Positions 43,427 through 52,661 of a DNA stretch of 64,000 nt are shown in pieces (position 1 is the stretch's first letter; each line of letters opens with the position of its first letter). The stretch spans positions 1,158,968 to 1,222,967 of the forward strand of contig NZ_GG700630.1 of assembly GCF_000162875.1 (NCBI RefSeq), given 5' to 3'. The position numbers and the translations under genes are program-made. Source of the stretch: Slackia exigua ATCC 700122 (GTDB taxonomy: Bacteria; Actinomycetota; Coriobacteriia; Coriobacteriales; Eggerthellaceae). The notes below the pieces were generated by a model, which worked only from the letters and a program-made list of their open reading frames with translations, did no database searches and was not told where the DNA came from.

Positions 43427-46400
43427 CTATCCCGAAAGGCTTCCGAAGAGTCCGCCTGTCATGGCCTCGATGAGCTCATCGGTTGAACAGACGGTGATGT
43501 TCTGAGAAGGAAGCGATCGGAGAAACGTCCTGCCGTACCCCATGGTCACCAGGCGCCTGTCCGCGAGGATCAGGATGCCCGTATCGGTCGAAGACCTGAT
43601 GAGGCGTCCCGCCGCCTGCTTGAGATCGATGACCGCGGCCGGCAGGCAGTACTTCGACCAAGCGCCCTTCTCACGGGCGGCGCGCTCCTTCGAAAGAGGA
43701 TCGTTGGGGCTTGAGAAAGGCAGGCGCGGGATGATGACCCCCTTAAGGGTCGAGCCGGGGGCATCGAAGCCCTCCCAGAAGCTTTTGAGCGCGAAGAGCG
43801 AGAGGGTCTCGTTCGCAATGAATTCGTCGCGCAGCCCCTTGGTCGACACGCCCCATTTCTGGCATACGACGCGCAGACCCTCCTCCTTCATTCGAGGATT
43901 GATGTCGTCGAAGCAGGTTTCCATCTCCCGCCGATTGGTGAAAAGCGTCAGCATGCTTCCTCCTTGCGCGATATGCGCGCGGGCAAGAAGCCCCTCGAGG
44001 ATCGGAAGGTATGCGGGGTCGCGCGGGTCGGGGATATCGTTCAAGACGAAGACCCTCATATGGTTCTCGAAATCGTAACTCGATCCCAGCAGGCACTCGT
44101 TCACCCGTGCCGGCCCATCGCCGCCGAGGCCCATCGCCCGATTGAACGAGGAGAACCCATGCCCGACCGAAAGCGTCGCGCTCGCATAGACGATGCTGCG
44201 CGTACGTTCGTAGAGGGTTTGATCGAGTTCTTGGCCGACGTCGATGAGCATCGCCTCCAAGCGCTCGGCGACGTGCTCCGGCTTACGAGACACATGGGCC
44301 GAATACACGTAGTTCCGATCAGGGGTTTCCATGATGGCTTCGCAGGCTTGCAGCATCGATTTGACATCGATCGCGATGGTCGCGATATCTCGTTGGACAT
44401 CGCCGAGGCCATCCGTTTCCTCGAGGAACGCGACAAGCTCCGAACCGGATGACGCGAGTCTCTCGGCGGCTTCCCTGAACTGGGAAGCCTTCTTGACGAG
44501 CTCGACGAACGCGTCGCATGCACGGACATCGTCGTTGATCCAGAGGTCGAAGACGTCATAGCGGCGGTCCTGCTGCGTGGCGCATGCGGACAGATCCTTC
44601 ATCCCATGCGCGAAAGACGCCGCCGCGACGGCGAAATCCTTTCCCCTCTTCTTCGCCTTCTCGGTCAGACCGAAGAAGAGCGTGCTGGCTTCGGGCAGGA
44701 CGGCCTCGCATTCCGGTGCGCGGCGTTCAAGGCGCACGAAAGGATTCCGCGCGCCTTCGTCGGAGGCCAGGCGCCTGGAAAGCCTCAGCATCTCGGATGC
44801 GTCAAGGGAAACAGAAAGGGCGCGACGGGCCTCGGCCTCGGCACCATGAGCCTCATCGACGACCCAGAAAGGAGCCTTCGGCAGAAGGCTGCCATCGGAG
44901 GACGCGTCGCGGAAGAACAGGGAGTGATTCGTCACGACGATATGGGAGCGCTCGGCCTTCTTGCGCGATCCATGAACGAAGCAGTAGGTTCCGTAGAAGG
45001 GGCATTTGCGCCTGAGGCAATCCCTGGATTCCGTCGTGACCGCATATCGCGGAAGCACGCGGTAGTCGATCTTCAGGCCGTCTATGTCATCGTATTCGGT
45101 CTGCTCGATGAATGAAAGCATGCCGGCGAGCGACGGGGCCTGAGAGATGTCTCGACCGGATACGTTCACATCATGAACGCCGTCCCTCATGACCGAATCG
45201 ATGCGGAGCAGGCATGGATAATGCCTGAAGCCTTTCAGGGCGACGTATTGGAGATCGCCGAAGCCCTTGGCGGCAAGGGCATCGTGCAGCAGCGGAAGCT
45301 CTTTGTACACGATCTGATCGAGAAGCGCATTGGTCTTCGTCGCAACGCCGACGGGAATACCATTGCGCAGTGCCGCCATGGCGGAAGGAAGCAGATACGC
45401 CATGGATTTACCGACGCCCGTCCCCGCTTCGACCACGAGGTTCGTCGAGGTCGAAAACGCCCTGAGGACCTCGGATGCCATGATCTTCTGTTCCATGCGG
45501 GGCTCATAGCCCGCGTACATCTCCCCTACCACGCCGCGCGCATCGAACATGGCGTCGAGATCCTGCTGGCTCGGCAGCTCCAAAGGACGGTCGGCGGATG
45601 AGAGATCGACGATCTCGCCCGAGCGGCGCGCAAGGTCGTCGCCCGTCTCCGCTCGGTCTTTCGGCGAGCCGGCGTCGGAGGCGGTATCGGAGGCGCGGGG
45701 CGCCGATGCGCAGGAAGCGGCCCTGAACCGCACCGAACGCAGAGCACGCAACGTGAAGGGGAATTTCTTTTCGAGAACAGCAGGGGAATCCGCCTTCGCT
45801 TCGCAGACGGCCTGCTGGAAGTTCGTCATGTCCTTGAAGACGGCGCCTGTCGGCCAGGAATCGGCATCTGCAAGTTCGGCAATATAGGAGACCAGGTCTT
45901 TCGGCATCTTCGCAATAGCGGCGAGCATGATGCGGTATGCGGCGCAGAGCGCTTCGACGTCGGCGTCGGCCCTATGCGTCGACACCGGCGCGTCGAACGC
46001 CTTCACGATATCGATGAGACGATGCGATTTCAAACGCGGAAGCGCGATGCGCGCCAGGTCGAGCGAGTCAATCCAAAGATTGTCGGATAAAGGTGCGCCG
46101 CCTTGGCTTTTGGTGCAGAATCCTTTGTCGAATGCAGCGTTGTGCGCGACGATGCAGGAATCGCCCACGAACGCAGCGAGCTGGATTCGCGCATCGTCGG
46201 GCGACGGGGCGTCCGCAACGTCTTCGTCATGAATATCCGTCAGGCGAGCGACCTCTTCAGGGATGGGCTTGCCGGGATTGACGAAGGTGACGAACCATTC
46301 GACGATGCGGCCCTGCTTCATGCGAGCGGCGGCGATCTGCGTCAGCTCATCATGATTCTGGGAAAACCCGGTGGTTTCGGTATCGAGCACGACGACGTCT

Positions 46401-46522
46401 TCGTCGAGCCGGCCGAAATCGGAAACGGCGGCATATTCCTTCAGTGAGGCATACCGCTCTCGAATGTCGGCGGGCGTGCCGTCGGTGATATATTCATTGA
46501 GCTTCGTCAAAGCATCGCTCAT
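43427..46522 (-). CDS. DinG-type helicase with N-terminal DEDDh exonuclease
   Basis: A protein of 1031 residues from the ATG at 46522 (GAGGGGAG upstream); the ATG at 46564 has no site. Residues about 40-215 are a DnaQ-like 3'-5' exonuclease (V-V-L-D-T-E-T-T-G, V-A-H-N-A-A-F-D, and H-R-A-D-A-D-V). A linker follows. The XPD/DinG-like helicase covers about 330-1030: Walker A E-A-G-T-G-V-G-K-S-M, D-E-A-H, and the C-terminal helicase motif G-R-L-I-R-S. Four Cys in the span of C-L-R-R-K-C-P-F and nearby C-F could hold an iron-sulfur cluster. It should act in repair of structured DNA. This fusion is common in Gram-positive bacteria. Confidence 0.88.
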   Translation of the reverse strand: MSDALTKLNEYITDGTPADIRERYASLKEYAAVSDFGRLDEDVVVLDTETTGFSQNHDELTQIAAARMKQGRIVEWFVTFVNPGKPIPEEVARLTDIHDEDVADAPSPDDARIQLAAFVGDSCIVAHNAAFDKGFCTKSQGGAPLSDNLWIDSLDLARIALPRLKSHRLIDIVKAFDAPVSTHRADADVEALCAAYRIMLAAIAKMPKDLVSYIAELADADSWPTGAVFKDMTNFQQAVCEAKADSPAVLEKKFPFTLRALRSVRFRAASCASAPRASDTASDAGSPKDRAETGDDLARRSGEIVDLSSADRPLELPSQQDLDAMFDARGVVGEMYAGYEPRMEQKIMASEVLRAFSTSTNLVVEAGTGVGKSMAYLLPSAMAALRNGIPVGVATKTNALLDQIVYKELPLLHDALAAKGFGDLQYVALKGFRHYPCLLRIDSVMRDGVHDVNVSGRDISQAPSLAGMLSFIEQTEYDDIDGLKIDYRVLPRYAVTTESRDCLRRKCPFYGTYCFVHGSRKKAERSHIVVTNHSLFFRDASSDGSLLPKAPFWVVDEAHGAEAEARRALSVSLDASEMLRLSRRLASDEGARNPFVRLERRAPECEAVLPEASTLFFGLTEKAKKRGKDFAVAAASFAHGMKDLSACATQQDRRYDVFDLWINDDVRACDAFVELVKKASQFREAAERLASSGSELVAFLEETDGLGDVQRDIATIAIDVKSMLQACEAIMETPDRNYVYSAHVSRKPEHVAERLEAMLIDVGQELDQTLYERTRSIVYASATLSVGHGFSSFNRAMGLGGDGPARVNECLLGSSYDFENHMRVFVLNDIPDPRDPAYLPILEGLLARAHIAQGGSMLTLFTNRREMETCFDDINPRMKEEGLRVVCQKWGVSTKGLRDEFIANETLSLFALKSFWEGFDAPGSTLKGVIIPRLPFSSPNDPLSKERAAREKGAWSKYCLPAAVIDLKQAAGRLIRSSTDTGILILADRRLVTMGYGRTFLRSLPSQNITVCSTDELIEAMTGGLFGSLSG

Positions 46523-46576
46523 AGGCTTTATTGCTCCCCTCTTCAGACGTTGGTAGCCTAACATGAAAGGAATACC

Positions 46577-47236
46577 ATGACAGCCTCATCGGCCCGCGAC
46601 CTGTATTTCGGCGCATACCTGCGCGTCGAGGCGCCCGACCGGAAGCTCATGTCGCAGCTCGCAGGACCCGACAACGCCGTAGGAGATATCGGCTCCATCG
46701 AGTGGGACACCGATTCCCACGCGCGGCAGCAGGCTTGGCTTGTGAATCGGTTCGGCAACCGTATCGGGTGCCTTTCCGCTTCCGATTCGTATAAGATCGC
46801 CGTATACCACGCGAAGGGCTGGACCCTCTCGTACGTGCTCAGCTTCGTCGCAATCGATGAATCGAAGGGAACGAACGAATACTGGGCGCAAGCCGCCGTC
46901 ATCGCATTCGATCCGCGATACGAAGCAACGTTCGGAGCCTTCTTGAAGCAGTTCTCAGAACGAGCGGGAGAAGGGTTCAGACCCGACCCCGAACTCAGCC
47001 GAGAAGCCGTCCGCACCCTTGCTGCGGACCCTGCGTCGTTCAAGCTTACCGGCAAGGTGAAGATCCCGAAGAACGGCTCGACGACAGTCGTCGTGAAAGA
47101 CCATCGGACGCCGCACGACAGGATCTTGGATCAGGCGAGGGCCGGAAACAAGGGATGCTATGCCGTGAGCTGGCTTTTCATCGCAGCCCTTATTGCAGTC
47201 GCCGCTTTCATCGCCCATACGCTCGGGCTCTTCTAG
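46577..47236 (+). CDS. Hypothetical protein with C-terminal membrane anchor
   Basis: A protein of 219 residues with no recognised domain. There is no signal peptide; a single hydrophobic helix sits at the very end (about 195-217, A-V-S-W-L-F-I-A-A-L-I-A-V-A-A-F-I-A), so it is tail-anchored with the soluble part in the cytoplasm. The soluble part is mixed alpha/beta with conserved-looking aromatic strands (Y-K-I-A-V-Y-H-A-K-G-W-T-L-S-Y-V). The ATG has AAAGGAATACC in front. It is divergent from the DinG-like gene with only 54 bases between starts, so the two probably share a bidirectional promoter region. Function unknown. Confidence 0.65.
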   Translation: MTASSARDLYFGAYLRVEAPDRKLMSQLAGPDNAVGDIGSIEWDTDSHARQQAWLVNRFGNRIGCLSASDSYKIAVYHAKGWTLSYVLSFVAIDESKGTNEYWAQAAVIAFDPRYEATFGAFLKQFSERAGEGFRPDPELSREAVRTLAADPASFKLTGKVKIPKNGSTTVVVKDHRTPHDRILDQARAGNKGCYAVSWLFIAALIAVAAFIAHTLGLF

Positions 47237-47362
47237 GAATCCCCGCCCCTTGGCGCCGCAGGGCTCGCGCGCGATGTGCGCGATGTGGCATTGCATGAGT
47301 CTCGCCCCTGCCTTGAACGACGGCGAACGCTTTCGTGCGTCCTTCGACAGTCCCTTGCTCTC

Positions 47363-48316
47363 CTATTCGAGCGCGAGCTCGATAAGCCGTTCGCAGACGC
47401 GAGAAAAACCCATGCCCGCGACGCGCGCCGCATCGGGAACGAGGGACGTGCCCGTCATGCCGGGAAGCGTGTTCGTTTCCAGAACCCAGCATCGGTTCTC
47501 CGCGTCCACCATGATGTCGGTGCGCGAGATTCCCCGGCATCCGAGCACGCTATGGGCGGCGACGGCGAGTTCCTGCACTGATTCGGTCAGCTCGGGGGAA
47601 AGCGGCGCCGGGCAAAGATGGCGGCTTCCGCCCTGGGCGTACTTCGCATGGAAGTTGTAGAACTCGTCTTCGGTCGGCACGATCTGTATGACCGGCAGCG
47701 CCACGGGATCGTCGTTTCCCATGACGCCGACCGTCAGCTCCGTGCCTTCTATGAACCCTTCGATCATCGCTTCGACATCCACAGACAGGGCCGTTTCGAT
47801 TCCTTTGCGCAGGTCGGTGGCATCACGCACGATCGTCATGCCGAGAGAGCTTCCTTCGGTCGTCGGCTTCACGACGCAGGGCATGCCACAGATATCGATG
47901 CACTCATCGAGGAAGCCTTCATCGAGAGGGTCGTCGCGGCCGACGGTCACCGACGGCGCGACGAGAAGCCCCGCACGCTCGTACGATTCTTTCGCACGAG
48001 CCTTGTTCACTGCCAGGGCGCTCGCAAGAATGCCTGAGCCGGTATATGGAAGGCCGATGGTCTCGAGGAACCCCTGAACGGTTCCGTCTTCCCCGCCCTT
48101 TCCATGCAGCGCAAGGAAGGCGACGTCAAAGCTCTCTTCGATCAAGCGCTTGAGCTGCTCGTAGTCTTGGGTGTCTATGAGCTGGACGGAAAATCCGAGC
48201 TCCGCAAGGGCTTCGGCGCAGGCCGCGCCGGATTTGAGCGAAATCTCGCGCTCTCCGCTCGTACCGCCGTAGAGCACCGCTACGGAATAGTCTTCGGGTT
48301 GACCGGAATATGTCAT
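47363..48316 (-). CDS. ddl: D-alanine-D-alanine ligase
   Basis: An ATP-grasp ligase of 317 residues making D-Ala-D-Ala for peptidoglycan. It has V-L-Y-G-G-T-S-G-E-R-E-I-S-L, A-L-H-G-K-G-G-E-D-G and K-P-T-T-E-G-S-S-L-G. I-S-R-T-D-I-M-V and E-T-N-T-L-P-G-M-T follow near the end. The start at 48316 has GGAGCAAGC five bases away; an ATG seven codons upstream has none. It lies alone between the tail-anchored protein gene, which converges on it, and the divergent rubrerythrin gene. The omega-loop residues that set D-Ala versus D-lactate use cannot be judged safely by eye. Confidence 0.95.
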   Translation of the reverse strand: MTYSGQPEDYSVAVLYGGTSGEREISLKSGAACAEALAELGFSVQLIDTQDYEQLKRLIEESFDVAFLALHGKGGEDGTVQGFLETIGLPYTGSGILASALAVNKARAKESYERAGLLVAPSVTVGRDDPLDEGFLDECIDICGMPCVVKPTTEGSSLGMTIVRDATDLRKGIETALSVDVEAMIEGFIEGTELTVGVMGNDDPVALPVIQIVPTEDEFYNFHAKYAQGGSRHLCPAPLSPELTESVQELAVAAHSVLGCRGISRTDIMVDAENRCWVLETNTLPGMTGTSLVPDAARVAGMGFSRVCERLIELALE

Positions 48317-48442
48317 GCTTGCTCCATTCGTTCCCATAGTGGATGCATTACCTTCGGCTTACGTGAGATTCTTTTGTACGGATGCGCCGCCTGTTTTCAT
48401 ATTCTGAACTATAACCCAACGTCAGAGGTTGAATCCCGCTCT

Positions 48443-48470
48443 TTGACAGAACATACCGAAGGAGTATTAT
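48443..48470 (+). promoter_or_regulatory. Putative sigma-A promoter of rubrerythrin
   Basis: A perfect TTGACA (48443-48448), a 16-base spacer and TATTAT (48465-48470), 46 bases before the rubrerythrin ATG. One of the clearest promoters in the window. Confidence 0.75.
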
Positions 48471-48515
48471 TCCACTCAGCGTTATCAGTAATTCATCTTA
48501 ATAAAGGGGGTCCAC

Positions 48516-49016
48516 ATGAAAGTCTATCGTTGCAAATTCTGCGGGTATCTCGAGGTCGGCGAAATTCCGGAGGAATGCCCGATGTGCCACGCCAAAGGCA
48601 GCGTCGCATTTTCCGAATATCAGGTTCCTGACGTTTCCGGCACCAAGACCGCCGAGAACCTCGCTGCGGCATTCGCCGGCGAATCCCAGGCCAACCGCAA
48701 GTACCTGCTTTGGCAGCATATCGCGCAGGTGGCGGGCGACGAAGCTTCCGCATCCGCATTCGATCGCCCTCTGGCCGAAGAAACCGCGCATGCTCACGCT
48801 GAAGCCGCCTACCTCGGCATGTTCGGCAGCGTGAAGGAAAACCTCGAGAACGCCGCCGGCGGCGAGCAGTACGAAGAAGAGGATATGTACCCTGAATTCG
48901 CCCGCATCGCGCGCGAAGAAGGTTTCGAGGACATTGCGTTCTTCTTCGAGAAGACCGGCAAGTTCGAAGGTATGCATAAGAAGGGGTACCTCGACGCCGT
49001 TGCAGCGCTCAAGTAG
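48516..49016 (+). CDS. Reverse rubrerythrin (rubredoxin domain first)
   Basis: A protein of 166 residues. A rubredoxin-like domain comes first (C6-x2-C9 and C21-x2-C24; Y-R-C-K-F-C-G-Y, E-C-P-M-C-H), then a ferritin-like di-iron domain. The latter has A-G-E-S-Q-A-N-R-K-Y, E-E-T-A-H-A-H-A-E and F-A-R-I-A-R-E-E-G-F-E-D-I-A-F; the final ligand motif reads E-G-M-H-K-K-G-Y, slightly off the usual E-K-x-H. The domain order is opposite to classic rubrerythrin, as in clostridial reverse rubrerythrins that reduce peroxide and O2 with NADH-derived electrons. Strong promoter and AAAGGGGGTCCAC ribosome site suggest high expression. It fits an oxygen-scavenging set with cyd. Confidence 0.92.
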   Translation: MKVYRCKFCGYLEVGEIPEECPMCHAKGSVAFSEYQVPDVSGTKTAENLAAAFAGESQANRKYLLWQHIAQVAGDEASASAFDRPLAEETAHAHAEAAYLGMFGSVKENLENAAGGEQYEEEDMYPEFARIAREEGFEDIAFFFEKTGKFEGMHKKGYLDAVAALK

Positions 49017-49110
49017 CTGCAACGCCAGAAGGCAACCGCAGTCGAAGCGTATCTGACCAAACCCGATGCGCTCGCCGCACACCGCACATTCCCAACAGAT
49101 TCACGTACGC

Positions 49111-49138
49111 AAGAACCCGCGGTCAACCGCGGGTTCTT
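49111..49138. terminator. Terminator between rubrerythrin and rlmN
   Basis: Perfect 12-bp stem AAGAACCCGCGG/CCGCGGGTTCTT with loop TCAA, then TGTTAT on the plus strand. It abuts the rlmN stop, so it can serve both converging genes. Confidence 0.85.
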
Positions 49139-49139
49139 G

Positions 49140-50177
49140 TTATGTATCCGAGCAGAGGCGCGCTCGTTCGTTTTTAAGCTGCCCGCAGGCGCCTGCTATA
49201 TCCGACCCTCTCGAATCCCTGATAGAGGCTTCGATGCCTGCGGATTTCAGTCGCTTTACGAATTCGAGCGACACCTTTCTTCCCGAAGGCCTGAAAGGCG
49301 ACTCCTCTATTTCATTCAATTCGATCAGATTGACGTTCGAATGAGTTCGGCGACATATGTCGATCAAGGCATCGATATGACGGCGATCATCGTTCATCCC
49401 CTGTATAAGCACATACTCGAACGTGACACGGCGATGCGTCTTTCGATCATATTCCTGAATGGCTTCGATAAGCGCATCGATCGGCTGATTCGCGACGCGC
49501 GGCATGATCATATCGCGCGTCTCCTGTATGGCCGAATGGAGGGACACCGCAAGCACGTACTGCTCCCCTATATCGGCGAACGCGCGAATCCCCTGCACGA
49601 TACCGCAAGTCGAAACGACGATATGCCGCGCCCCTATGCCTCGATATGCAGGATCGTTCAGAATCTCCAGGGCTGCGGAAAGATTCTCGAGATTCAGAAG
49701 CGGTTCGCCTTGTCCCATGCTGACGACGTTGCTTACCCTCGTTCCCATATCCTTTTCCGCAAGGATGATTTGATCGACCATCTCCCCAGGAACGAGGTTT
49801 CTTGTAAATCCTTCCTTACCCGTTGCACAGAACGAGCACTGCATGGCGCACCCCACCTGTGTAGAGAAACACACGGTCAGCCTGTTGCCGTACGGCATGG
49901 CTACCATCTCGGTCGAGGCACCGTCATGAAATGCAACGATATATTTACGCGTCCCATCCTGGGAAATCTGCCTATCGACGATACGAGGCGTATAAAGCGG
50001 CAGTTCCACGGCCAGCCGCTCTCTAAGGGAGCGGGAAAGGTTGGTCATTTCGTCGTAGGATGCCGCACCTTTTCCATACACCCATTGGGCGATCTGCCGT
50101 GCCCGAAAGGCCGGCAGATCCAATTCTTTGATCGCAGTTGCGGCTTCTGCGAGCGAAAGTTCCTTATAAGGACGCAT
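49140..50177 (-). CDS. rlmN: 23S rRNA (adenine2503-C2)-methyltransferase RlmN
   Basis: A radical SAM methyltransferase of 345 residues acting on 23S rRNA A2503 and some tRNAs. It has the C-x3-C-x2-C motif in C-A-M-Q-C-S-F-C-A-T-G, G-E-P-L-L-N-L-E-N and S-T-C-G-I-V near residue 200. The F-R-A-R-Q-I-A-Q-W-V-Y-G-K-G N-terminal motif is normal. The length is standard. It is followed by the strong terminator at 49111-49138 and lies 122 bases downstream of parB on the same strand. Confidence 0.95.
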   Translation of the reverse strand: MRPYKELSLAEAATAIKELDLPAFRARQIAQWVYGKGAASYDEMTNLSRSLRERLAVELPLYTPRIVDRQISQDGTRKYIVAFHDGASTEMVAMPYGNRLTVCFSTQVGCAMQCSFCATGKEGFTRNLVPGEMVDQIILAEKDMGTRVSNVVSMGQGEPLLNLENLSAALEILNDPAYRGIGARHIVVSTCGIVQGIRAFADIGEQYVLAVSLHSAIQETRDMIMPRVANQPIDALIEAIQEYDRKTHRRVTFEYVLIQGMNDDRRHIDALIDICRRTHSNVNLIELNEIEESPFRPSGRKVSLEFVKRLKSAGIEASIRDSRGSDIAGACGQLKNERARLCSDT

Positions 50178-50299
50178 CTTCTCTCACGCGCTCTTTCTTG
50201 AAAGGGATGCCGTGATCTTCTTGCTCTGTCGAAGCCTTATATGATCGCCTTTGAAATCCATGGAATCATTCGATGCATCGAAGCAATTGGCCGGATATA

Positions 50300-51532
50300 T
50301 TACTTTCCCACCCTCTCAAGAAGAGCCTTCAGGTCTTCTTCGTCCTTGAATTCGATCTCGATCTTATTCTTTCCACGAGAGCTCTTTACCTTAACCTTGG
50401 TTCCGAAGGCTGAGCTTAGGCTGCGAGCGGCCGTGCGGAAGAACGGAGGCGTGACGGGCTTCTGACGTATTCCGAGTCCCTTCTGCTTGCCTGCATAGAG
50501 ACGTGCGATATTTTCAGTTTGGCGAACGGAGAGCTTCTCATCGATGATCTTCGTTATGAGCTTCTGCCTGTTCTCCTCTGTCGGAACGGACAGAATAGCG
50601 CGCGCGTGGCCCGCAGTGATCTTCTCTTCGTACAAAAGCTCTTGAGCGGATTCCGGAAGATCGAGAAGACGGAGCGCATTCGCGACCGTAGAGCGTCCCT
50701 TCGAGACGGCGGCGGCGACTTCCGACTGGGTTTTCCTACCCCGTTCCATCATCCTTTTATAGCCATAGGCTTCTTCAATGGGATTCAAATCGGATCTTTG
50801 AAGGTTCTCGATGAGTGCAAGCTCAAGAGCTCTGTCATCATCGGCTTCCACGATACGGATAGGAACTGCGGCAAGGCCGGCCTTCTTAGACGCTTGCCAG
50901 CGACGTTCGCCAGCAATGATCTGGTAAACGTCGCCTTGTTCACGCACGAGAATAGGCTGAAGAAGCCCATCCTTCTCGATGGAGCTCGAAAGTTCTTCCA
51001 GCTCTTCCGCTTTGAAATGGATGCGCGGCTGATTCGGATTGGGAAAGACTTTGGCTACAGGGACTTCCATGAGTCCGCCTTGAAGGACCTTTTGATCGTC
51101 TACGAAAGTCGACTTGATGGGATGACGGGCCGTGACGACCGATTCATCAGCATCCCCCCTCTGTTCTTCGGTGAAGCCCGGTTCTTCGTGGCGGGCGGCG
51201 CGCTCTACAACACCTTTAAGGGTGACGCCATCGGTTTTCGCCGTCAGCGCTTCATCGGATTCGGAATCGAATGATTCTGCAACCCCAAGCGATTCATCGC
51301 TCGTATGTTGAGGCTGACCATCGTTCTTCCATGCGTCTTCGAAGCGAGGTTCGATATTCGAAGAAGATGCAGATTCAGGCATAGATCCACATTCCGCGGC
51401 ATCGTTCTGTTGATGCGAAGCCGCCTTATGCTCCGTCTCTTCGGCTTTTCTTGTTGGCGCAGGAGTCGGATCATAGACCCCTAAAAGGGAATTCAAGCCC
51501 CGTCCAAGACCTCGCCTCGTGTTTTTAGCCAC
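50300..51532 (-). CDS. parB: Chromosome segregation protein ParB/Spo0J with long N-terminal linker
   Basis: The protein is 410 residues, longer than the usual 280-330. It starts R-R-G-L-G-R-G-L-N-S-L-L (6-17), the ParA-contacting motif, then has an acidic disordered region of about 130 residues (20-150). The ParB/CTPase domain follows (N-P-N-Q-P-R near 165, G-E-R-R-W at 208-212, E-N-L-Q-R at 242-246). Next is a parS-binding helix-turn-helix (about 262-290, S-E-V-A-A-A-V-S-K-G-R-S-T-V) and a basic C-terminal dimer domain. It binds parS as a CTP-gated clamp. It overlaps parA by 8 bases, so they form one operon. Confidence 0.95.
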   Translation of the reverse strand: MAKNTRRGLGRGLNSLLGVYDPTPAPTRKAEETEHKAASHQQNDAAECGSMPESASSSNIEPRFEDAWKNDGQPQHTSDESLGVAESFDSESDEALTAKTDGVTLKGVVERAARHEEPGFTEEQRGDADESVVTARHPIKSTFVDDQKVLQGGLMEVPVAKVFPNPNQPRIHFKAEELEELSSSIEKDGLLQPILVREQGDVYQIIAGERRWQASKKAGLAAVPIRIVEADDDRALELALIENLQRSDLNPIEEAYGYKRMMERGRKTQSEVAAAVSKGRSTVANALRLLDLPESAQELLYEEKITAGHARAILSVPTEENRQKLITKIIDEKLSVRQTENIARLYAGKQKGLGIRQKPVTPPFFRTAARSLSSAFGTKVKVKSSRGKNKIEIEFKDEEDLKALLERVGK

Positions 51533-52589
51533 GCCTGATCACCTCTTCTGCAAGTGAAGAATACGCTTGGGCACCTTTGCCGGTCGGATCGTATTGAGTA
51601 ATAGGCTGCCCGAAGCTGGGAGCTTCGGAAATTTTAACCGTGCGAGGAATCTCGGTCGTGAAGACGATTCGGCCAAAATAGCCTCGAACTTCATCGGCAA
51701 CCTGTTTCGACAGCGTTGTGCGTCTATCGATCATCGTAAGAAGCACGCCGAAGATATCAAGACTGGGATTCAGATATGTCTTTACCCTCTTCATGGATTC
51801 AAGAAGCTTCGTGACCCCTTCAAGCGCATAGAATTCGCATTGGATAGGAATGAGAAGCTTGTCGGCGGCGACTAATGCATTGACAGTGAGAAGTCCCAAT
51901 GAAGGCGGGCAATCTATAAGAATGTAGTCGTATTTTCCGCGCATGGGCCACACGGCTTCCTTCAGCCTGTTTTCCCGTGCCATCTGGGATACGAGTTCGA
52001 CTTCCGCACCGGCGAGATTGATGGTCGCAGGCGCCACATCAACGCCTTCGACCACATCGGGGATAATGATGTCTGTAATAGGATCGCCATTGATAATGAC
52101 ATCGTAAATGCAGGCGTCGAGTTTTCCTTTCTCAATGCCAAGCCCGCTTGAAGTGTTGCCTTGGGGATCAAGATCAACGAGTAAAACCTGTTTGCCTTTT
52201 TCCCCAAGAGCGGCGGACAGATTGATTGCTGTTGTAGATTTGCCGACGCCACCTTTTTGGTTGATGATGGCAAGAACCTTTGTCGTTCCAATGACGTGAT
52301 TTACCGGTTTCTTTTCGGCATACGTCTTCAAAGATGCTTCAATATATTCACCCAACTGGCTGGATTCAGCATCCTCGGATGTTTCACGTGAAACATCCCT
52401 CTCTATAACCTCGGCATTCTCTATATCTTCAAGAGACATCGAGGAAGAGACGGTCTGGGACTCAATATCTTCTTCAGTTGAAGTTTCGCAAGAAGCTGTT
52501 TCCGACACAGCCTGTTCTTGACTGACTGAAGGCTTTTCTTCGGCTTCCTGTTTCTGGCTTTGCTTTCTAAATGAATCAAACAATCCCAT
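51525..52589 (-). CDS. parA: Chromosome partitioning ATPase ParA/Soj with N-terminal extension
   Basis: A protein of 354 residues. A 100-residue acidic, Ser/Glu-rich extension precedes the Walker-type ATPase: deviant Walker A K-G-G-V-G-K-S-T (112-119), D-L-D-P-Q-G-N, and I-D-C-P-P-S-L. Residues 65-70 read D-V-S-R-E-T, encoded by a perfect parS site. The start at 52589 is chosen because AAGGAGGGGGCTT precedes it; the longer frame from 52622 has no site. ParA binds DNA nonspecifically as an ATP dimer and moves ParB-parS complexes. It follows rsmG in the usual order and overlaps parB. Confidence 0.94.
   Translation of the reverse strand: MGLFDSFRKQSQKQEAEEKPSVSQEQAVSETASCETSTEEDIESQTVSSSMSLEDIENAEVIERDVSRETSEDAESSQLGEYIEASLKTYAEKKPVNHVIGTTKVLAIINQKGGVGKSTTAINLSAALGEKGKQVLLVDLDPQGNTSSGLGIEKGKLDACIYDVIINGDPITDIIIPDVVEGVDVAPATINLAGAEVELVSQMARENRLKEAVWPMRGKYDYILIDCPPSLGLLTVNALVAADKLLIPIQCEFYALEGVTKLLESMKRVKTYLNPSLDIFGVLLTMIDRRTTLSKQVADEVRGYFGRIVFTTEIPRTVKISEAPSFGQPITQYDPTGKGAQAYSSLAEEVIRRG
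52380..52395. promoter_or_regulatory. parS: parS site inside the parA coding sequence
   Basis: Perfect palindrome TGTTTCACGTGAAACA within a 22-bp palindrome, coding for D-V-S-R-E-T of the ParA N-terminal extension. It matches the general ParB target. Confidence 0.95.
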
Positions 52590-52661
52590 AAGCCCCCTCC
52601 TTGTGCTGCATTTCATTTCCATCAGGAGATATTGCTCTGTTTGGATAAAGAATCGCTCTCG

